NCBI GenBank assembly: GCA_019423565.1
Contig: JAHZBE010000006.1
Coordinates: forward strand, 27,586-91,585
Direction: 5' to 3'
From: a bacterium
Lineage (GTDB): Bacteria > Bacillota_I > Bacilli_A > RF39 > UBA660
DNA length: 64,000 bases
Below are positions 17,716 to 26,319 of this stretch, piece by piece (position 1 is the first letter of the stretch; every line of letters begins with the position of its first letter). Under the pieces are notes generated by a model. That model was not told the DNA's origin. It searched no databases and saw nothing but the letters and a program-made list of their open reading frames with translations. A program made the position numbers and the translations under genes.

Positions 17716-18330
17716 ATGATAAAAGAAGTATTTTTTATAAGGCATTCTAAACCAGGAAAATGTTGCCCTTTATATAAATGGTTTAGTTTGCAAAAACAAA
17801 ATGAGAAAAAAAGACTAACAAATGAAGGAAAGTTATTGGCAGAAAAAGTATTTCAAAATGAAATGTTTAAAAATATAGAGGAGATTTATTCATCAAATTA
17901 TTTAAGGACGTATCAAACAGCGAAGATTTTATCTAGAAAATATGGTATAAAAGTAAAGGTGAATAAAAACTTCGGAGAAAGAAAAATAGGAATAAAAGAA
18001 TGGAATGAGTATCCTAGTGATTTTGAGATACACCAATTTAAAGATAATAATTATAAACTACCAAATGGTGAATCTTTGCATGAAGTAAGAAAAAGAGAAT
18101 TAAATGCTTTAAATAACATTTTAAAAAACTCAAATGCTAAATGTATTGCAATAATTTCTCATTCAACTGCAATGATGACATTATTTAGTAAATGGTGTGA
18201 AACTAGTTATGATTCGTATTATTATTTTAATGGTAAAAAGTTTTTTGATGGTAAATGGAACTATTGTGAAACTTTTAAACTTACTTTTGATGATGATAAA
18301 TTAGTTGATATTGTAAATGTTAAATTATAA
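17716..18330 (+). CDS. Histidine phosphatase (phosphoglycerate-mutase) superfamily protein
   Basis: A protein of 204 residues. The catalytic motif appears at the N terminus as FFIRHSKPGK (RHG replaced by RHS, as in many family members), with SNYLRTYQTAKIL (second Arg), ERKIGIKEW (Glu) and IISHSTAMMTLF (second His). All four catalytic positions are therefore present. The substrate cannot be read from sequence; broad-specificity phosphatase is safest. It follows xseB by 11 nt and may be co-transcribed with it and with thyA, where the ribosome site directly follows its stop. Confidence 0.85.
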   Translation: MIKEVFFIRHSKPGKCCPLYKWFSLQKQNEKKRLTNEGKLLAEKVFQNEMFKNIEEIYSSNYLRTYQTAKILSRKYGIKVKVNKNFGERKIGIKEWNEYPSDFEIHQFKDNNYKLPNGESLHEVRKRELNALNNILKNSNAKCIAIISHSTAMMTLFSKWCETSYDSYYYFNGKKFFDGKWNYCETFKLTFDDDKLVDIVNVKL

Positions 18331-18342
18331 TTGAGGTTTTAT

Positions 18343-19575
18343 ATGGAAATAAATGGTAAAGAAGTAAAAATAAATAGAAAAGATGCTGTCGTTAGAGATT
18401 TTGATAAACAATATTGTGAGTTACTTAAAAAGATACTTGAAGAGGGAGAATTATTTGAAAATAGAACCGGTGTAGATACTTTAAGTATTCCTGGTGGTGG
18501 ATATGTATTTGATGTAGGTAATGAATTTCCTATCTTAGAAAGTAAAAAAGTAATATTAAGAAAAGCACTTAGTGAATTACTTTGGATTTATCAAGCACAA
18601 ACTAATGATGTATCTTGGTTAAGAGAAAGAGGAAATGACATTTGGGATAAATGGGCAGTAGATTCAGATGGAATATATAGAGTCTATGAAGCAGATACTG
18701 AAAATTATGATGGTGATAAAGAAGTAAATGTAAGAGATGTAGATGGTAATATTATAATTGGAATGAAGGCTAAATCACTTATTGAAGGTAAAAATATAAA
18801 AGAAGCAAAATTTTTCGGAAAAGAATATGCTGGTACAATTGCTAGAGGCTATGGTTATCTAATTGGTAAATATAAAAGATTTGATTATGTACGTAATTCT
18901 CTTGCTAATTATCCTCATGATAGAAGAATGGTAATAAGCTTATGGCAAGATGCTGATTTAAGAATGGCAGTACTTCCACCTTGTGTATGGAGTAATGAAT
19001 ATAAGGTTTATAAAGGAACACTAAATTGTTTTGTTGATCAAAGAAGTGCAGATGTTCCTGTAGGTCTTCCATTTAATATAAGTCAGTATGCAATTTTAAT
19101 GTCACTTCTTGCTAAAGAAGCAGGTTTACAACCTGGTAAATTATATTATAATATTGCTGACGCACATATTTATGTTAATCAAATTGATGGAATTAAAAAA
19201 CAACTTAAAAATTATGAAAAAATGCTTAAATTTGAAAAAATTATTAGCGAAAAAAGTGATGTTTATTTAGAAGAAGTTCATGATGCACTTAAATCTACTA
19301 AAGAGAAAAAGGAAGAATACTTAAATAATAATCCTGACAATGAAGAAGCACAAGCAGAATTTAATGATGCAAAAAAAGATCTTCAAATTTTTGAGCTAAT
19401 GATAACTAAAAAGAAACCAACATTAGAACTTGCAGATAAAAAGAATTTTTATGAGTATAGTAATCAAGTAAATAATGATAAAGAATACTTAAAAGAAAAT
19501 GTTACAGGAAATGAAGATATAAAAGTATTAAATTATTCTTCAGCACCTTTTATTAAAATGCCAGTTGCTCAGTAG
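18343..19575 (+). CDS. thyA: Thymidylate synthase, long variant with two insertions
   Basis: A protein of 410 residues against about 264-320 for ThyA. The core is clear: FENRTGVDTLSIPG (dUMP-phosphate Arg41), WLRERGNDIWDKW, GTIARGYGYLIGKY, the nucleophile Cys214 in LPPCVW, the phosphate/dUMP motif QRSADVPVGLPFNISQYA (Asn245 for dUMP) and ADAHIYVNQ (His275, Tyr277). Oddities are Val215 where PCH is usual, and extra segments at about 108-162 and about 303-392 (the second Lys/Glu-rich). It makes dTMP from dUMP and methylene-THF. No dihydrofolate reductase gene follows. ATG 18343 fits GAGG; a TTG at 18331 does not. Confidence 0.87.
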   Translation: MEINGKEVKINRKDAVVRDFDKQYCELLKKILEEGELFENRTGVDTLSIPGGGYVFDVGNEFPILESKKVILRKALSELLWIYQAQTNDVSWLRERGNDIWDKWAVDSDGIYRVYEADTENYDGDKEVNVRDVDGNIIIGMKAKSLIEGKNIKEAKFFGKEYAGTIARGYGYLIGKYKRFDYVRNSLANYPHDRRMVISLWQDADLRMAVLPPCVWSNEYKVYKGTLNCFVDQRSADVPVGLPFNISQYAILMSLLAKEAGLQPGKLYYNIADAHIYVNQIDGIKKQLKNYEKMLKFEKIISEKSDVYLEEVHDALKSTKEKKEEYLNNNPDNEEAQAEFNDAKKDLQIFELMITKKKPTLELADKKNFYEYSNQVNNDKEYLKENVTGNEDIKVLNYSSAPFIKMPVAQ

Positions 19576-19577
19576 TA

Positions 19578-19607
19578 AAAAATGCCAAAAAAATTGGTAT
19601 TTTTTTA
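19578..19607 (+). terminator. Terminator after thyA
   Basis: An 11-bp stem AAAAATGCCAA / TTGGTATTTTT (one G-U pair), loop AAAAA, then a T-run. Confidence 0.8.
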
Positions 19608-19643
19608 TTGCTATATTATTTTTTTAAATAATCATAATAATAA

Positions 19644-19659
19644 TGTAATCCGGATTACA
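19644..19659. promoter_or_regulatory. Perfect 16-bp palindrome in front of the SpoIVB-like gene
   Basis: TGTAATCCGGATTACA is a perfect dyad with a G+C-rich centre in very AT-rich surroundings. It ends directly against the AAGGAG ribosome site of the SpoIVB-like gene. It has the size and symmetry of a dimeric repressor operator. No regulator gene lies next to it. Confidence 0.55.
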
Positions 19660-19672
19660 AAGGAGCTTAATT

Positions 19673-20653
19673 ATGAAATTTAAAAAATTTTTTTTAACGC
19701 TTCTAATTTCATTAATTATTATACCAATAAATGCATATGCTTATTCAGACAAATTGATTGTTGGCGGAAATAATATTGGTATAGAGGTTAAAACTAAAGG
19801 AATATTAGTTATTGGTACATACGAAATAAATGGTGAATATATCAATAAAGATTCTAATGTGAAAGCAGGAGATTATATAACCAAAGTAAATAATAATAAA
19901 ATAGAAAGTATAAATGATTTTACAAGTGAAATTAATAAAGACGATGATAAGACAAAAATAGATATAGAATATAATAGAAATGGTAAGAGTTATACAGGTT
20001 CTTTAAAACTAGTAGAATCAAATGGTGAATATAAAACAGGTTTATATGTTAAAGATACAATAAATGGTGTTGGGACACTTACATTTATAGATCCAAACAC
20101 TAAAATATTTGGAGCATTAGGCCATGAAATTGCTGATAAAAATACAGAAAGTACTTTAAATATAAATGATGGTTCAATATACTATTCATATATTACCGGA
20201 ATTACTAAAAGTGAAAATGGTAATCCAGGTGAAAAGGAAGCTACTTATGATGATAAGTTAAAATATGGGGTAGTTAAAGAAAATACTAAAAGTGGAATAT
20301 TTGGTAATTATACAAGTGATATAGATAATAGTAAGTTATATGATGTTGCTAAAAAAGGTGATGTGAAACTAGGTAATGCAAAAATACGAACAGTATTAAA
20401 TGGAGAAGAAATAACAGAATATAATATTGAAATAGAAAAGATTAATTTAAATGATAAGACTAAAAATATTGTGTTTAAAATAACAGATGAAAATTTACTT
20501 AATAAAACTGGTGGTATTGTGCAAGGAATGAGTGGATCACCTATAATTCAAGATAATAAAATAATAGGTGCAGTAACACATGTTATTGTAAATGATTGTA
20601 CTAAAGGATACGGAATATTTATAACTAATATGCTAGAGGAAGCAGAAAACTAA
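19673..20653 (+). CDS. SpoIVB-like S55 serine protease with PDZ domain
   Basis: A protein of 326 residues. A Sec signal peptide (about 1-24, ending NAYAYS) precedes a PDZ domain (about 35-115, with VKAGDYITKVNN) and the S55 protease domain. The His is in LGHEIAD (His151) and the Ser is in GIVQGMSGSPIIQ (Ser287), both matching SpoIVB, the forespore-secreted protease that triggers pro-sigma-K activation in B. subtilis. SpoIVB is longer (about 426 residues); the missing part is N-terminal. It is not next to recN or spo0A as in B. subtilis, so a sporulation role is inferred from family and from sigE/spoIIGA elsewhere in the window. A palindrome abuts its ribosome site. Confidence 0.85.
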   Translation: MKFKKFFLTLLISLIIIPINAYAYSDKLIVGGNNIGIEVKTKGILVIGTYEINGEYINKDSNVKAGDYITKVNNNKIESINDFTSEINKDDDKTKIDIEYNRNGKSYTGSLKLVESNGEYKTGLYVKDTINGVGTLTFIDPNTKIFGALGHEIADKNTESTLNINDGSIYYSYITGITKSENGNPGEKEATYDDKLKYGVVKENTKSGIFGNYTSDIDNSKLYDVAKKGDVKLGNAKIRTVLNGEEITEYNIEIEKINLNDKTKNIVFKITDENLLNKTGGIVQGMSGSPIIQDNKIIGAVTHVIVNDCTKGYGIFITNMLEEAEN

Positions 20654-20678
20654 AAGGAGAAAACTTCTCCTTTTTTTT
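20652..20678 (+). terminator. Terminator after the SpoIVB-like gene
   Basis: A 10-bp perfect stem AAAAGGAGAA / TTCTCCTTTT with loop AAC and a T-run. Confidence 0.85.
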
Positions 20679-20756
20679 GATATTTAAAAATAATGTCGAT
20701 TAAAACTAGTATTAATTTAAGAATTATCCTCGTAATATTTTTTAGGAGGAATAAGA

Positions 20757-23381
20757 ATGAATAATTATTTTAATAGTGGACTAAATGATGAAGAAGTAAT
20801 TAAATCTAGAAAAAAATATGGTAGTAATAGTATTGCAGAAAAAAAACAAAACAAATTTATAGACTTTTTACTTGATGCACTAGCAGATCCAATAATAAAG
20901 ATACTACTAATAGCGCTTGCGATAAAACTGGTATTCTTATTTAAAGACTTTGATTTATTTGAAACTCTTGGAATAGTGATTGCTATATTTGTCGCAACAT
21001 TTATATCATCACTTTCAGAATATGGTTCAGAAAAAGCATTTAATAAAATGCAAGAAGATGCATCTAAAATAAAATGTAAAGTAAAAAGAAATGGTAAAAT
21101 AATTGAAGAAAAAATAGATGATATAGTTGTAAATGATATTGTTTTTTTAGAACCAGGTGATATGATTCCTGCGGATGGTTATATAATTGACGGAGAAATA
21201 AGTGTTGATGAATCATCACTTACTGGTGAAAGTGCTGAAGTATATAAATATAAAGTAGATGGAGATATTACTGATAAAAATAGGGTATTTAGAGGAACAG
21301 TTGTATATTCTAAAAGGGCATGCTTTAAAGTAGATAAAGTTGGAGTTAATACTATGTATGGTGAAATAGCAGAAGAATTAAAAGAAAGAGTAGAAGATTC
21401 ACCTTTAAAATTAAGACTTGCAGCCTTAGCCAAAACAATAAGTAAAATAGGTTATATTAGTTCATTTGTTGCAGCTTTTTCATATCTTTTTGCAGTCTTT
21501 GTAATTCAAAATAATTTTGATATAAATTTAATAAGAGAAGATATAGTAAATATTCCATTTTTATTTAAAAACTTATTATATGCTCTTACATTATGTGTAA
21601 CTATAATAGTAGTCGCAGTTCCTGAAGGACTTCCAATGATGATTACTTTAGTATTATCTACTAATATGAAAAAGATGCTTAAAGATAATGTTTTAGTTAG
21701 AAAATTAACAGGAATTGAAACATCTGGATCACTTAATATTTTATTTACTGATAAGACAGGTACACTTACAAAAGGAAAATTAGAAGTAACAAGCGTAATA
21801 CTTGGCAATTTAAAAGAATATAATGAAGAATTTGAAATGCTAAATAATAAAAAATATCATGATTTATTTTCTCTTAGTGTTGTTTGTAATAATGATAGTA
21901 ACTATGATTCAGAAAAAGATGAAATATTTGGGGGTAATATAACAGATAGAGCACTTTTATCATTTGTTCAAAATAAAAAAAGTGCTGTAAGAAGAGTAGA
22001 TAGTATTCCATTTGATAGTAAAAATAAATATGCGGGAGTTAAAATAGATAATAAATATAAAATAAATTTAGTAAAAGGTGCACCAGAAAAATTACTTGAT
22101 TATTGTAAGTATTATGTTGATGAGTTTGGCGAAAGAAAGGAATTCAAAAATAAGAATAAAGTAAAAGAAAAAATAGAATCATTAACAAGTAAAGGAATAA
22201 GAGTTCTAGTTCTTATTGCAAATAATAATTTAGATTTAAAAAACTTTAGAAATTCATCTTTAGTTGGAGTAGTATGCTTAAAAGATGAAATAAGAAAAGA
22301 AGCAGTATCAGGCATTAAACTTATGAAAGACGCTTCAATACAAACCGTTATGATAACAGGTGATAATAAAAAAACTGCGATTAATATTGCAAATGAATTA
22401 TCATTAATTGAAAAAAGTACAGATATTGCACTTACTTCAGATGAATTAAATAGTATGACAGATGAAGAAATAAGAAAGATTTTACCTAATTTAAGAGTGG
22501 TTGCAAGAGCACTTCCAAAAGATAAAAGTAAACTTGTAAAAATTGCTAAAATGAATAATTTAGTTGTTGGTATGACAGGGGATGGAGTAAATGATGCTCC
22601 AGCACTTAAAAAAGCAGATGTTGGTTTTTCTATGGGAAGTGGAACAGAAGTTGCTAAAGAAGCAAGTGATATTGTAATACTTGATGATAACTTTTTATCA
22701 ATATCAAAAGCAGTACTTTATGGTAGAACAATATTTAAAAGCATAAGAAAGTTCTTAATTGTACAACTTACAATAAACATGTGTGCTGTTTTTATATCTG
22801 TAATATGTCCTTTTATAGGAATAGATACACCAGTAACTGTTATTCAAATGCTTTGGATTAATATGATTATGGATACACTTGCAGGACTTGCATTTGCATT
22901 TGAACCACCACTTATTGACTATATGAAAGAAAAACCTAAAAAGAAAAATGAGTCAATAATAAATAGATATATGATTAGTGAAATTGCTGTAACAAGTATT
23001 TATTCTAGCTTCTTATGTTTATTTTTCTTAAAATCAGATTTTATAAATTCATTATTTAGAACAAGTGCAAATAATGCATATATAATGAGTGCTTTCTTTG
23101 GATTATTTATATTTATAGATATATTTAATAGTTTTTCAGCAAGAACATCAAGAATTAATATTTTTTCAAATATTGAAAAAAATAAAACATTTATACTAAT
23201 TATGGCATTTATTACAATTGTTCAAATAATTTTAATTTATTTTGGTGGTACTATGTTTAGAACAAAATCACTTACTTTATTTGAATTTTTAGTAATGCTT
23301 ATACTTGCTATAACTGTTATTCCAGTAGATTCATTTAGAAAATTTATATATAAGAAAAAATATGGTACTGAGAATGTATAA
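20757..23381 (+). CDS. P-type Ca2+-transporting ATPase, PMCA (IIB) type
   Basis: A protein of 874 residues with about ten transmembrane segments. The actuator loop has LTGESAEV, the phosphorylation site is LFTDKTGTLTKG (Asp about 332), and the hinge is MTGDGVNDAPALKKADVGFSMG. TM4 carries VVAVPEGLPMMITL; PEGLP is characteristic of IIB-type calcium pumps and their bacterial relatives. TM6 has LWINMIMDTLAGLA. It should export Ca2+ from the cytoplasm using ATP, although the ion is inferred from motif class only. It has an AGGAGGAA ribosome site and is probably monocistronic. Confidence 0.88.
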   Translation: MNNYFNSGLNDEEVIKSRKKYGSNSIAEKKQNKFIDFLLDALADPIIKILLIALAIKLVFLFKDFDLFETLGIVIAIFVATFISSLSEYGSEKAFNKMQEDASKIKCKVKRNGKIIEEKIDDIVVNDIVFLEPGDMIPADGYIIDGEISVDESSLTGESAEVYKYKVDGDITDKNRVFRGTVVYSKRACFKVDKVGVNTMYGEIAEELKERVEDSPLKLRLAALAKTISKIGYISSFVAAFSYLFAVFVIQNNFDINLIREDIVNIPFLFKNLLYALTLCVTIIVVAVPEGLPMMITLVLSTNMKKMLKDNVLVRKLTGIETSGSLNILFTDKTGTLTKGKLEVTSVILGNLKEYNEEFEMLNNKKYHDLFSLSVVCNNDSNYDSEKDEIFGGNITDRALLSFVQNKKSAVRRVDSIPFDSKNKYAGVKIDNKYKINLVKGAPEKLLDYCKYYVDEFGERKEFKNKNKVKEKIESLTSKGIRVLVLIANNNLDLKNFRNSSLVGVVCLKDEIRKEAVSGIKLMKDASIQTVMITGDNKKTAINIANELSLIEKSTDIALTSDELNSMTDEEIRKILPNLRVVARALPKDKSKLVKIAKMNNLVVGMTGDGVNDAPALKKADVGFSMGSGTEVAKEASDIVILDDNFLSISKAVLYGRTIFKSIRKFLIVQLTINMCAVFISVICPFIGIDTPVTVIQMLWINMIMDTLAGLAFAFEPPLIDYMKEKPKKKNESIINRYMISEIAVTSIYSSFLCLFFLKSDFINSLFRTSANNAYIMSAFFGLFIFIDIFNSFSARTSRINIFSNIEKNKTFILIMAFITIVQIILIYFGGTMFRTKSLTLFEFLVMLILAITVIPVDSFRKFIYKKKYGTENV

Positions 23382-23439
23382 AATATCTTTAAATAATAAT
23401 AAAAATATTATATAATCATCTTAAAGGTAGGTGATTTAT

Positions 23440-24258
23440 TTGAAAAAAATAAGTAAAAATTATTCAAAAAGAGTAGATACAAGGGACGAGCTTTTAGAAA
23501 GGTTAAATTTATATAAAGGAATATTATCTGATCATGTAGTTGAATATTTAAATTCTATAATAGAACTTGATTTTTCTGTTTTAAAAGAATATTTAAGTAT
23601 CGAAGAAATAAATGCTTTATCTGAACTTGATATATATAAAAGAGCAGCAATGTATAATATATATAATAGAGCATTAGAAATAGTTCAAAAAGATAGTGAA
23701 AAGCTTAGAATATATGGTAATGAATATGGGGTTCCAGGTTTAAATATTTTTATACCATTAAAAGAAAAAAATGCTAGAGTGTTTTCATATAATTACGGTG
23801 AAAACCCTAAAATAAGAGAAAAAGTACCAGAAGGTTATACTACTAAAAATTTAGGTAATATATCTTTATATCAAGTACTTGAAAATGATAGTTTAAGACA
23901 AATAGAACTTGAAAGAATAATGAAAAAACTTGAAAATTTATATGACGAAAGCAAGAATTTATCTTTTTTAGAAAAAAAGAATGCTGCTTATGTATTCGCA
24001 CTTACTCAAGAAATAGAACGATATGAAAGAATGTTTACAGAATTAGATAGTAGACATGGTTTAACAGATGAAGAAAAAGTTATGATGGAAATAACTAATA
24101 TAATTCATGATGCATTTTTAGAAGATTATTCATTATCACGTAAGAAATTTGATGATGAAAGTAAAACATATAATAAAAAGTCGGAAAGTAAAATGGAAAA
24201 AACACTAGTTAAGAAAATGCCTAACTTAATAGTTAAAGATAATATTAAATATTTATAG
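23440..24258 (+). CDS. Uncharacterised cytoplasmic protein, mainly alpha-helical
   Basis: A protein of about 272 residues with no signal peptide or membrane helix and no motif that I recognise. It is charged and helix-rich. The segment around 165-215 has coiled-coil-like Glu/Lys/Leu spacing, and an aromatic, Gly/Pro-rich piece (YGNEYGVPGLNIFIPL) lies near residue 100. Start choice: TTG 23440 has AGGTG 6 nt upstream and gives MKKISKNYSKR; a GTG at 23431 lies within that ribosome site. It sits between the Ca2+ pump and the ribosomal-protein operon and ends at a terminator. Confidence 0.7.
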   Translation: MKKISKNYSKRVDTRDELLERLNLYKGILSDHVVEYLNSIIELDFSVLKEYLSIEEINALSELDIYKRAAMYNIYNRALEIVQKDSEKLRIYGNEYGVPGLNIFIPLKEKNARVFSYNYGENPKIREKVPEGYTTKNLGNISLYQVLENDSLRQIELERIMKKLENLYDESKNLSFLEKKNAAYVFALTQEIERYERMFTELDSRHGLTDEEKVMMEITNIIHDAFLEDYSLSRKKFDDESKTYNKKSESKMEKTLVKKMPNLIVKDNIKYL

Positions 24259-24283
24259 AGATTTTTTAATCTCTTTTTCTTTT
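24257..24283 (+). terminator. Terminator before the rplU leader
   Basis: Stem AGAGAT / ATCTCT with loop TTTTTA, then a T-rich run, overlapping the stop codon of the upstream gene. Confidence 0.7.
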
Positions 24284-24288
24284 GTACA

Positions 24289-24317
24289 TTGACAAATGTA
24301 TATGTTTTGTGTTAAAA
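24289..24317 (+). promoter_or_regulatory. Promoter of the rplU-prp-rpmA operon
   Basis: Consensus TTGACA followed after 17 bp by TTAAAA (or TAAAAT after 18 bp), placed about 10 nt before the conserved leader. Confidence 0.65.
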
Positions 24318-24327
24318 TTCTATTGTT

Positions 24328-24431
24328 TGTAAAGCCTCTTGGCTCTACAACCGCACTAATAAGGTTTAAGTAAGCTTAAATTAAGCACCTTAAAGGGCGA
24401 GTCTTAGAATATTAAAGAAGGAGGTACTAAT
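24328..24431 (+). promoter_or_regulatory. L21 ribosomal-protein leader RNA
   Basis: The roughly 100-nt untranslated region before rplU is far richer in G+C than its surroundings. It contains AAAGCCTCTTGGCTCTACAA and ACCGCACTAATAAGG, then paired segments up to GGGCGAGTC before the AAGGAGG ribosome site. Position and sequence match the L21 leader found before rplU in many Firmicutes, thought to let L21 repress its own operon. The call rests on recognition, not on a covariance-model search. Confidence 0.75.
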
Positions 24432-24728
24432 ATGAAAGCAATAATTGAAACTGGTGGAAAACAATATACTGTTACTGAAGGAACTGAAATTTATGTTGAA
24501 AAAGTAACTGGTGAAGCTGGAGATACTGTAACATTTGACAAAGTATTAATGTTAGATGGTAAAGTTGGTATGCCATATGTTGAAAATGCTAAGGTTGTTG
24601 GTGAAATTGTTAAACAAGGTAAACAAAAGAAAGTTGTAATTTTCAAATACAATGCTAAGAAAAATTACCATAAAACTCAAGGTCATAGACAACCATATAC
24701 TAAAATTGTTATTAAATCAATTAAATAG
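24432..24728 (+). CDS. rplU: 50S ribosomal protein L21
   Basis: A protein of 98 residues, standard for L21. It starts MKAIIETGGKQYTVTEG and includes VVIFKYNAKKNYHKTQGHRQ, the conserved basic rRNA-binding region, ending PYTKIVIKSI. It binds 23S rRNA domain I on the large subunit. It is first in the conserved operon rplU-prp-rpmA and lies downstream of the L21 leader. Confidence 0.96.
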   Translation: MKAIIETGGKQYTVTEGTEIYVEKVTGEAGDTVTFDKVLMLDGKVGMPYVENAKVVGEIVKQGKQKKVVIFKYNAKKNYHKTQGHRQPYTKIVIKSIK

Positions 24729-24739
24729 TTAGGTATAAA

Positions 24740-25033
24740 ATGATAAAAGTTGAAATAGAAAATAATAAAATAGAAATAAAAGGACACGCTAATTATGATG
24801 ATTATGGAAAAGACATCGTTTGTGCATCAGTTAGTTCAATAGTTATAACAACAATAAATGCTATTATAGAATTTGATCCTGAATCTATTTATTATGAAGA
24901 TTTAAATAATAGAATTTTAATTGAAAAACTAAAAGATGATGATATTACTAATAAACTTATTAATAATATGATAGAACTTTTAGAAGAACTTGAAAAAAGT
25001 TATAAAGATAATATAAAAATAATAAGGAGGTAA
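24740..25033 (+). CDS. prp: Ribosomal-processing cysteine protease Prp
   Basis: A protein of 97 residues. It shows the Prp signature GHANYDDYGKDIVCASVSS with the catalytic His16 and Cys28 (12 residues apart, as in the S. aureus enzyme). Prp removes the N-terminal extension of ribosomal protein L27 before it enters the ribosome. It lies between rplU and rpmA with spacers of 11 and 3 nt, the arrangement found wherever L27 carries the extension. Confidence 0.93.
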   Translation: MIKVEIENNKIEIKGHANYDDYGKDIVCASVSSIVITTINAIIEFDPESIYYEDLNNRILIEKLKDDDITNKLINNMIELLEELEKSYKDNIKIIRR

Positions 25034-25036
25034 ACT

Positions 25037-25324
25037 ATGTTAAAAATGGTTTTAGATATACAAAGATTTGCCCACGTTAAAGCACAAGGTTCAACTCACA
25101 ATGGTCGTGATAGTGCTGGTAGAAGATTAGGCGCTAAAGCAGCAGATGGTGAATTTGTTAGTGGTGGATCAATTATTTACCGTCAAAGAGGAACTAAAAT
25201 TTATCCAGGTCACAATGTAGGAATGGGTGTTGATCATACATTATATGCTAAAGTTGCTGGATATGTTAAATTCGAACGTAAAGGTAGAGATAAAAAACAA
25301 GTTAGTGTTTATGAAGAAAAATAA
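25037..25324 (+). CDS. rpmA: 50S ribosomal protein L27 with cleavable N-terminal extension
   Basis: A protein of 95 residues. The mature body is typical: AQGSTHNGRDSAGRRLGAK, GGSIIYRQRGTKIYPG, GVDHTLYAKVAGYV. The first 12 residues (MLKMVLDIQRFA) are the Firmicutes extension cut by Prp after the Phe-Ala pair, although the usual LQFFA or LQLFA is IQRFA here, with Arg in place of an aromatic or Leu. Mature L27 reaches the peptidyl-transferase centre. It is the third gene of the operon and is followed by a terminator. Confidence 0.95.
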   Translation: MLKMVLDIQRFAHVKAQGSTHNGRDSAGRRLGAKAADGEFVSGGSIIYRQRGTKIYPGHNVGMGVDHTLYAKVAGYVKFERKGRDKKQVSVYEEK

Positions 25325-25349
25325 TATCATCTTAGGGTGATATTTTTTT
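25323..25349 (+). terminator. Terminator after rpmA
   Basis: A 9-bp stem AATATCATC / GGTGATATT (one G-U pair) and a T-run. Confidence 0.8.
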
Positions 25350-25367
25350 AACACTTTATAAAATGGG

Positions 25368-25396
25368 TTGACTATTAGTTATTATTAAACTATACT
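25368..25396 (+). promoter_or_regulatory. Promoter of the TasA/camelysin-like gene
   Basis: TTGACT and TATACT with exactly 17 bp spacing. A short inverted repeat TACTAT-TT-ATAGTA begins within the -10 and covers the likely start site. A very similar promoter with the same inverted repeat stands before the pilin-like gene at 44080. Confidence 0.7.
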
Positions 25397-25417
25397 ATTT
25401 ATAGTAGAGAGGTAAAT

Positions 25418-26029
25418 ATGAAAAATAATAAAGTTAAAAATGTCATTATTTTTGTTTTATCAATTTGTCTTGTTAGTTTGACAATTTTATATGCAGTAAT
25501 AGCGCAAAAACTAAATGTTGAAAATTATAATTCTATTAAATCAAGTGATTGGAGTATTGGATTTGATAATTTATCTAGTGCAACATATAATGAAGGAGCA
25601 AGTATTTTAAATGAACCCGTAATTTCAAGCTCATCAATAACAGGTTTATCTGTACTTTTTTCAAATCCTGGTGATTATGTTTATTATGACTTTGATATCG
25701 TAAATGATGGAAATATTGATGCTAAAATATCGGATATATCAACATCAAGTTTTGGTGCTAAATGTGTTAGTTCTTCATCTAATGAAGAAGACGAAAAAAA
25801 TGTTTGTGATAATATAAGGATGACATTGACATATGCAGAAGCTTCTACTATAGCAGTTTCTGATAAGACAATATCTTTAAATAGTACTTTAGAAAAAGGA
25901 AATGTGCTAAATTCAAAGAAGAAAATTAGAGTTAGATTTAAAATTTACTATGCAGAAAATGATAATAACGTTTCTTCATCAGTTTCAGTAACAAATCTTA
26001 ATGCATATATTTTATATGAACAAAAGTAA
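25418..26029 (+). CDS. Secreted protein with TasA/camelysin-like layout
   Basis: A protein of 203 residues. A basic start and one hydrophobic segment (about 9-30, LSICLVSLTILYAVIAQKL) look like a signal or anchor, followed by a beta-rich domain with FSNPGDYVYYDFDIVNDGNIDAKI. The phrase NPGD..YYDFDIVNDGNIDA is what one expects in SipW-dependent TasA/CalY-type proteins, where a PGD segment precedes the first beta-strands. Two cysteines may form a disulfide. The assignment is tentative. It has its own strong promoter; no sipW gene is adjacent. Confidence 0.55.
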   Translation: MKNNKVKNVIIFVLSICLVSLTILYAVIAQKLNVENYNSIKSSDWSIGFDNLSSATYNEGASILNEPVISSSSITGLSVLFSNPGDYVYYDFDIVNDGNIDAKISDISTSSFGAKCVSSSSNEEDEKNVCDNIRMTLTYAEASTIAVSDKTISLNSTLEKGNVLNSKKKIRVRFKIYYAENDNNVSSSVSVTNLNAYILYEQK

Positions 26030-26069
26030 TAAACAAATTTATATATAGTATAATATATTAGAGGTGTTT

Positions 26070-26297
26070 ATGAGACTATCAGAAATTCAAAATAAAGACG
26101 TTATCAGTATAAATACTGGAATTAAAATTGGAAATATAATTGATATAAAAGTAAATAGTGAATCTGGTAAGATTGAATCTTTAATATTGGAAAAGAAGAA
26201 ATTTAATATATTTAATTCTAATGATGAAATAGAAATATATTGGACACAAATTGATAAAATTGGTGAAGATGTAATTTTAGTAGAAAATTTTAAATAA
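26070..26297 (+). CDS. YlmC/YmxH-family PRC-barrel protein
   Basis: A protein of 75 residues from ATG 26070 (GAGGTG spaced 4 nt). It starts MRLSEIQNKDVISINTGIKIG and follows with IDIKVNSESGKIESLIL, the PRC-barrel pattern of the small YlmC/YmxH family of sporulating Firmicutes. The function is not established; some members are under sporulation control. The in-frame GTG at 26064 falls inside the ribosome site. Only 22 nt separate it from the next gene, so the two are probably co-transcribed. Confidence 0.8.
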   Translation: MRLSEIQNKDVISINTGIKIGNIIDIKVNSESGKIESLILEKKKFNIFNSNDEIEIYWTQIDKIGEDVILVENFK

Positions 26298-26319
26298 TAA
26301 TTAAATGAGGGTGATTAAT

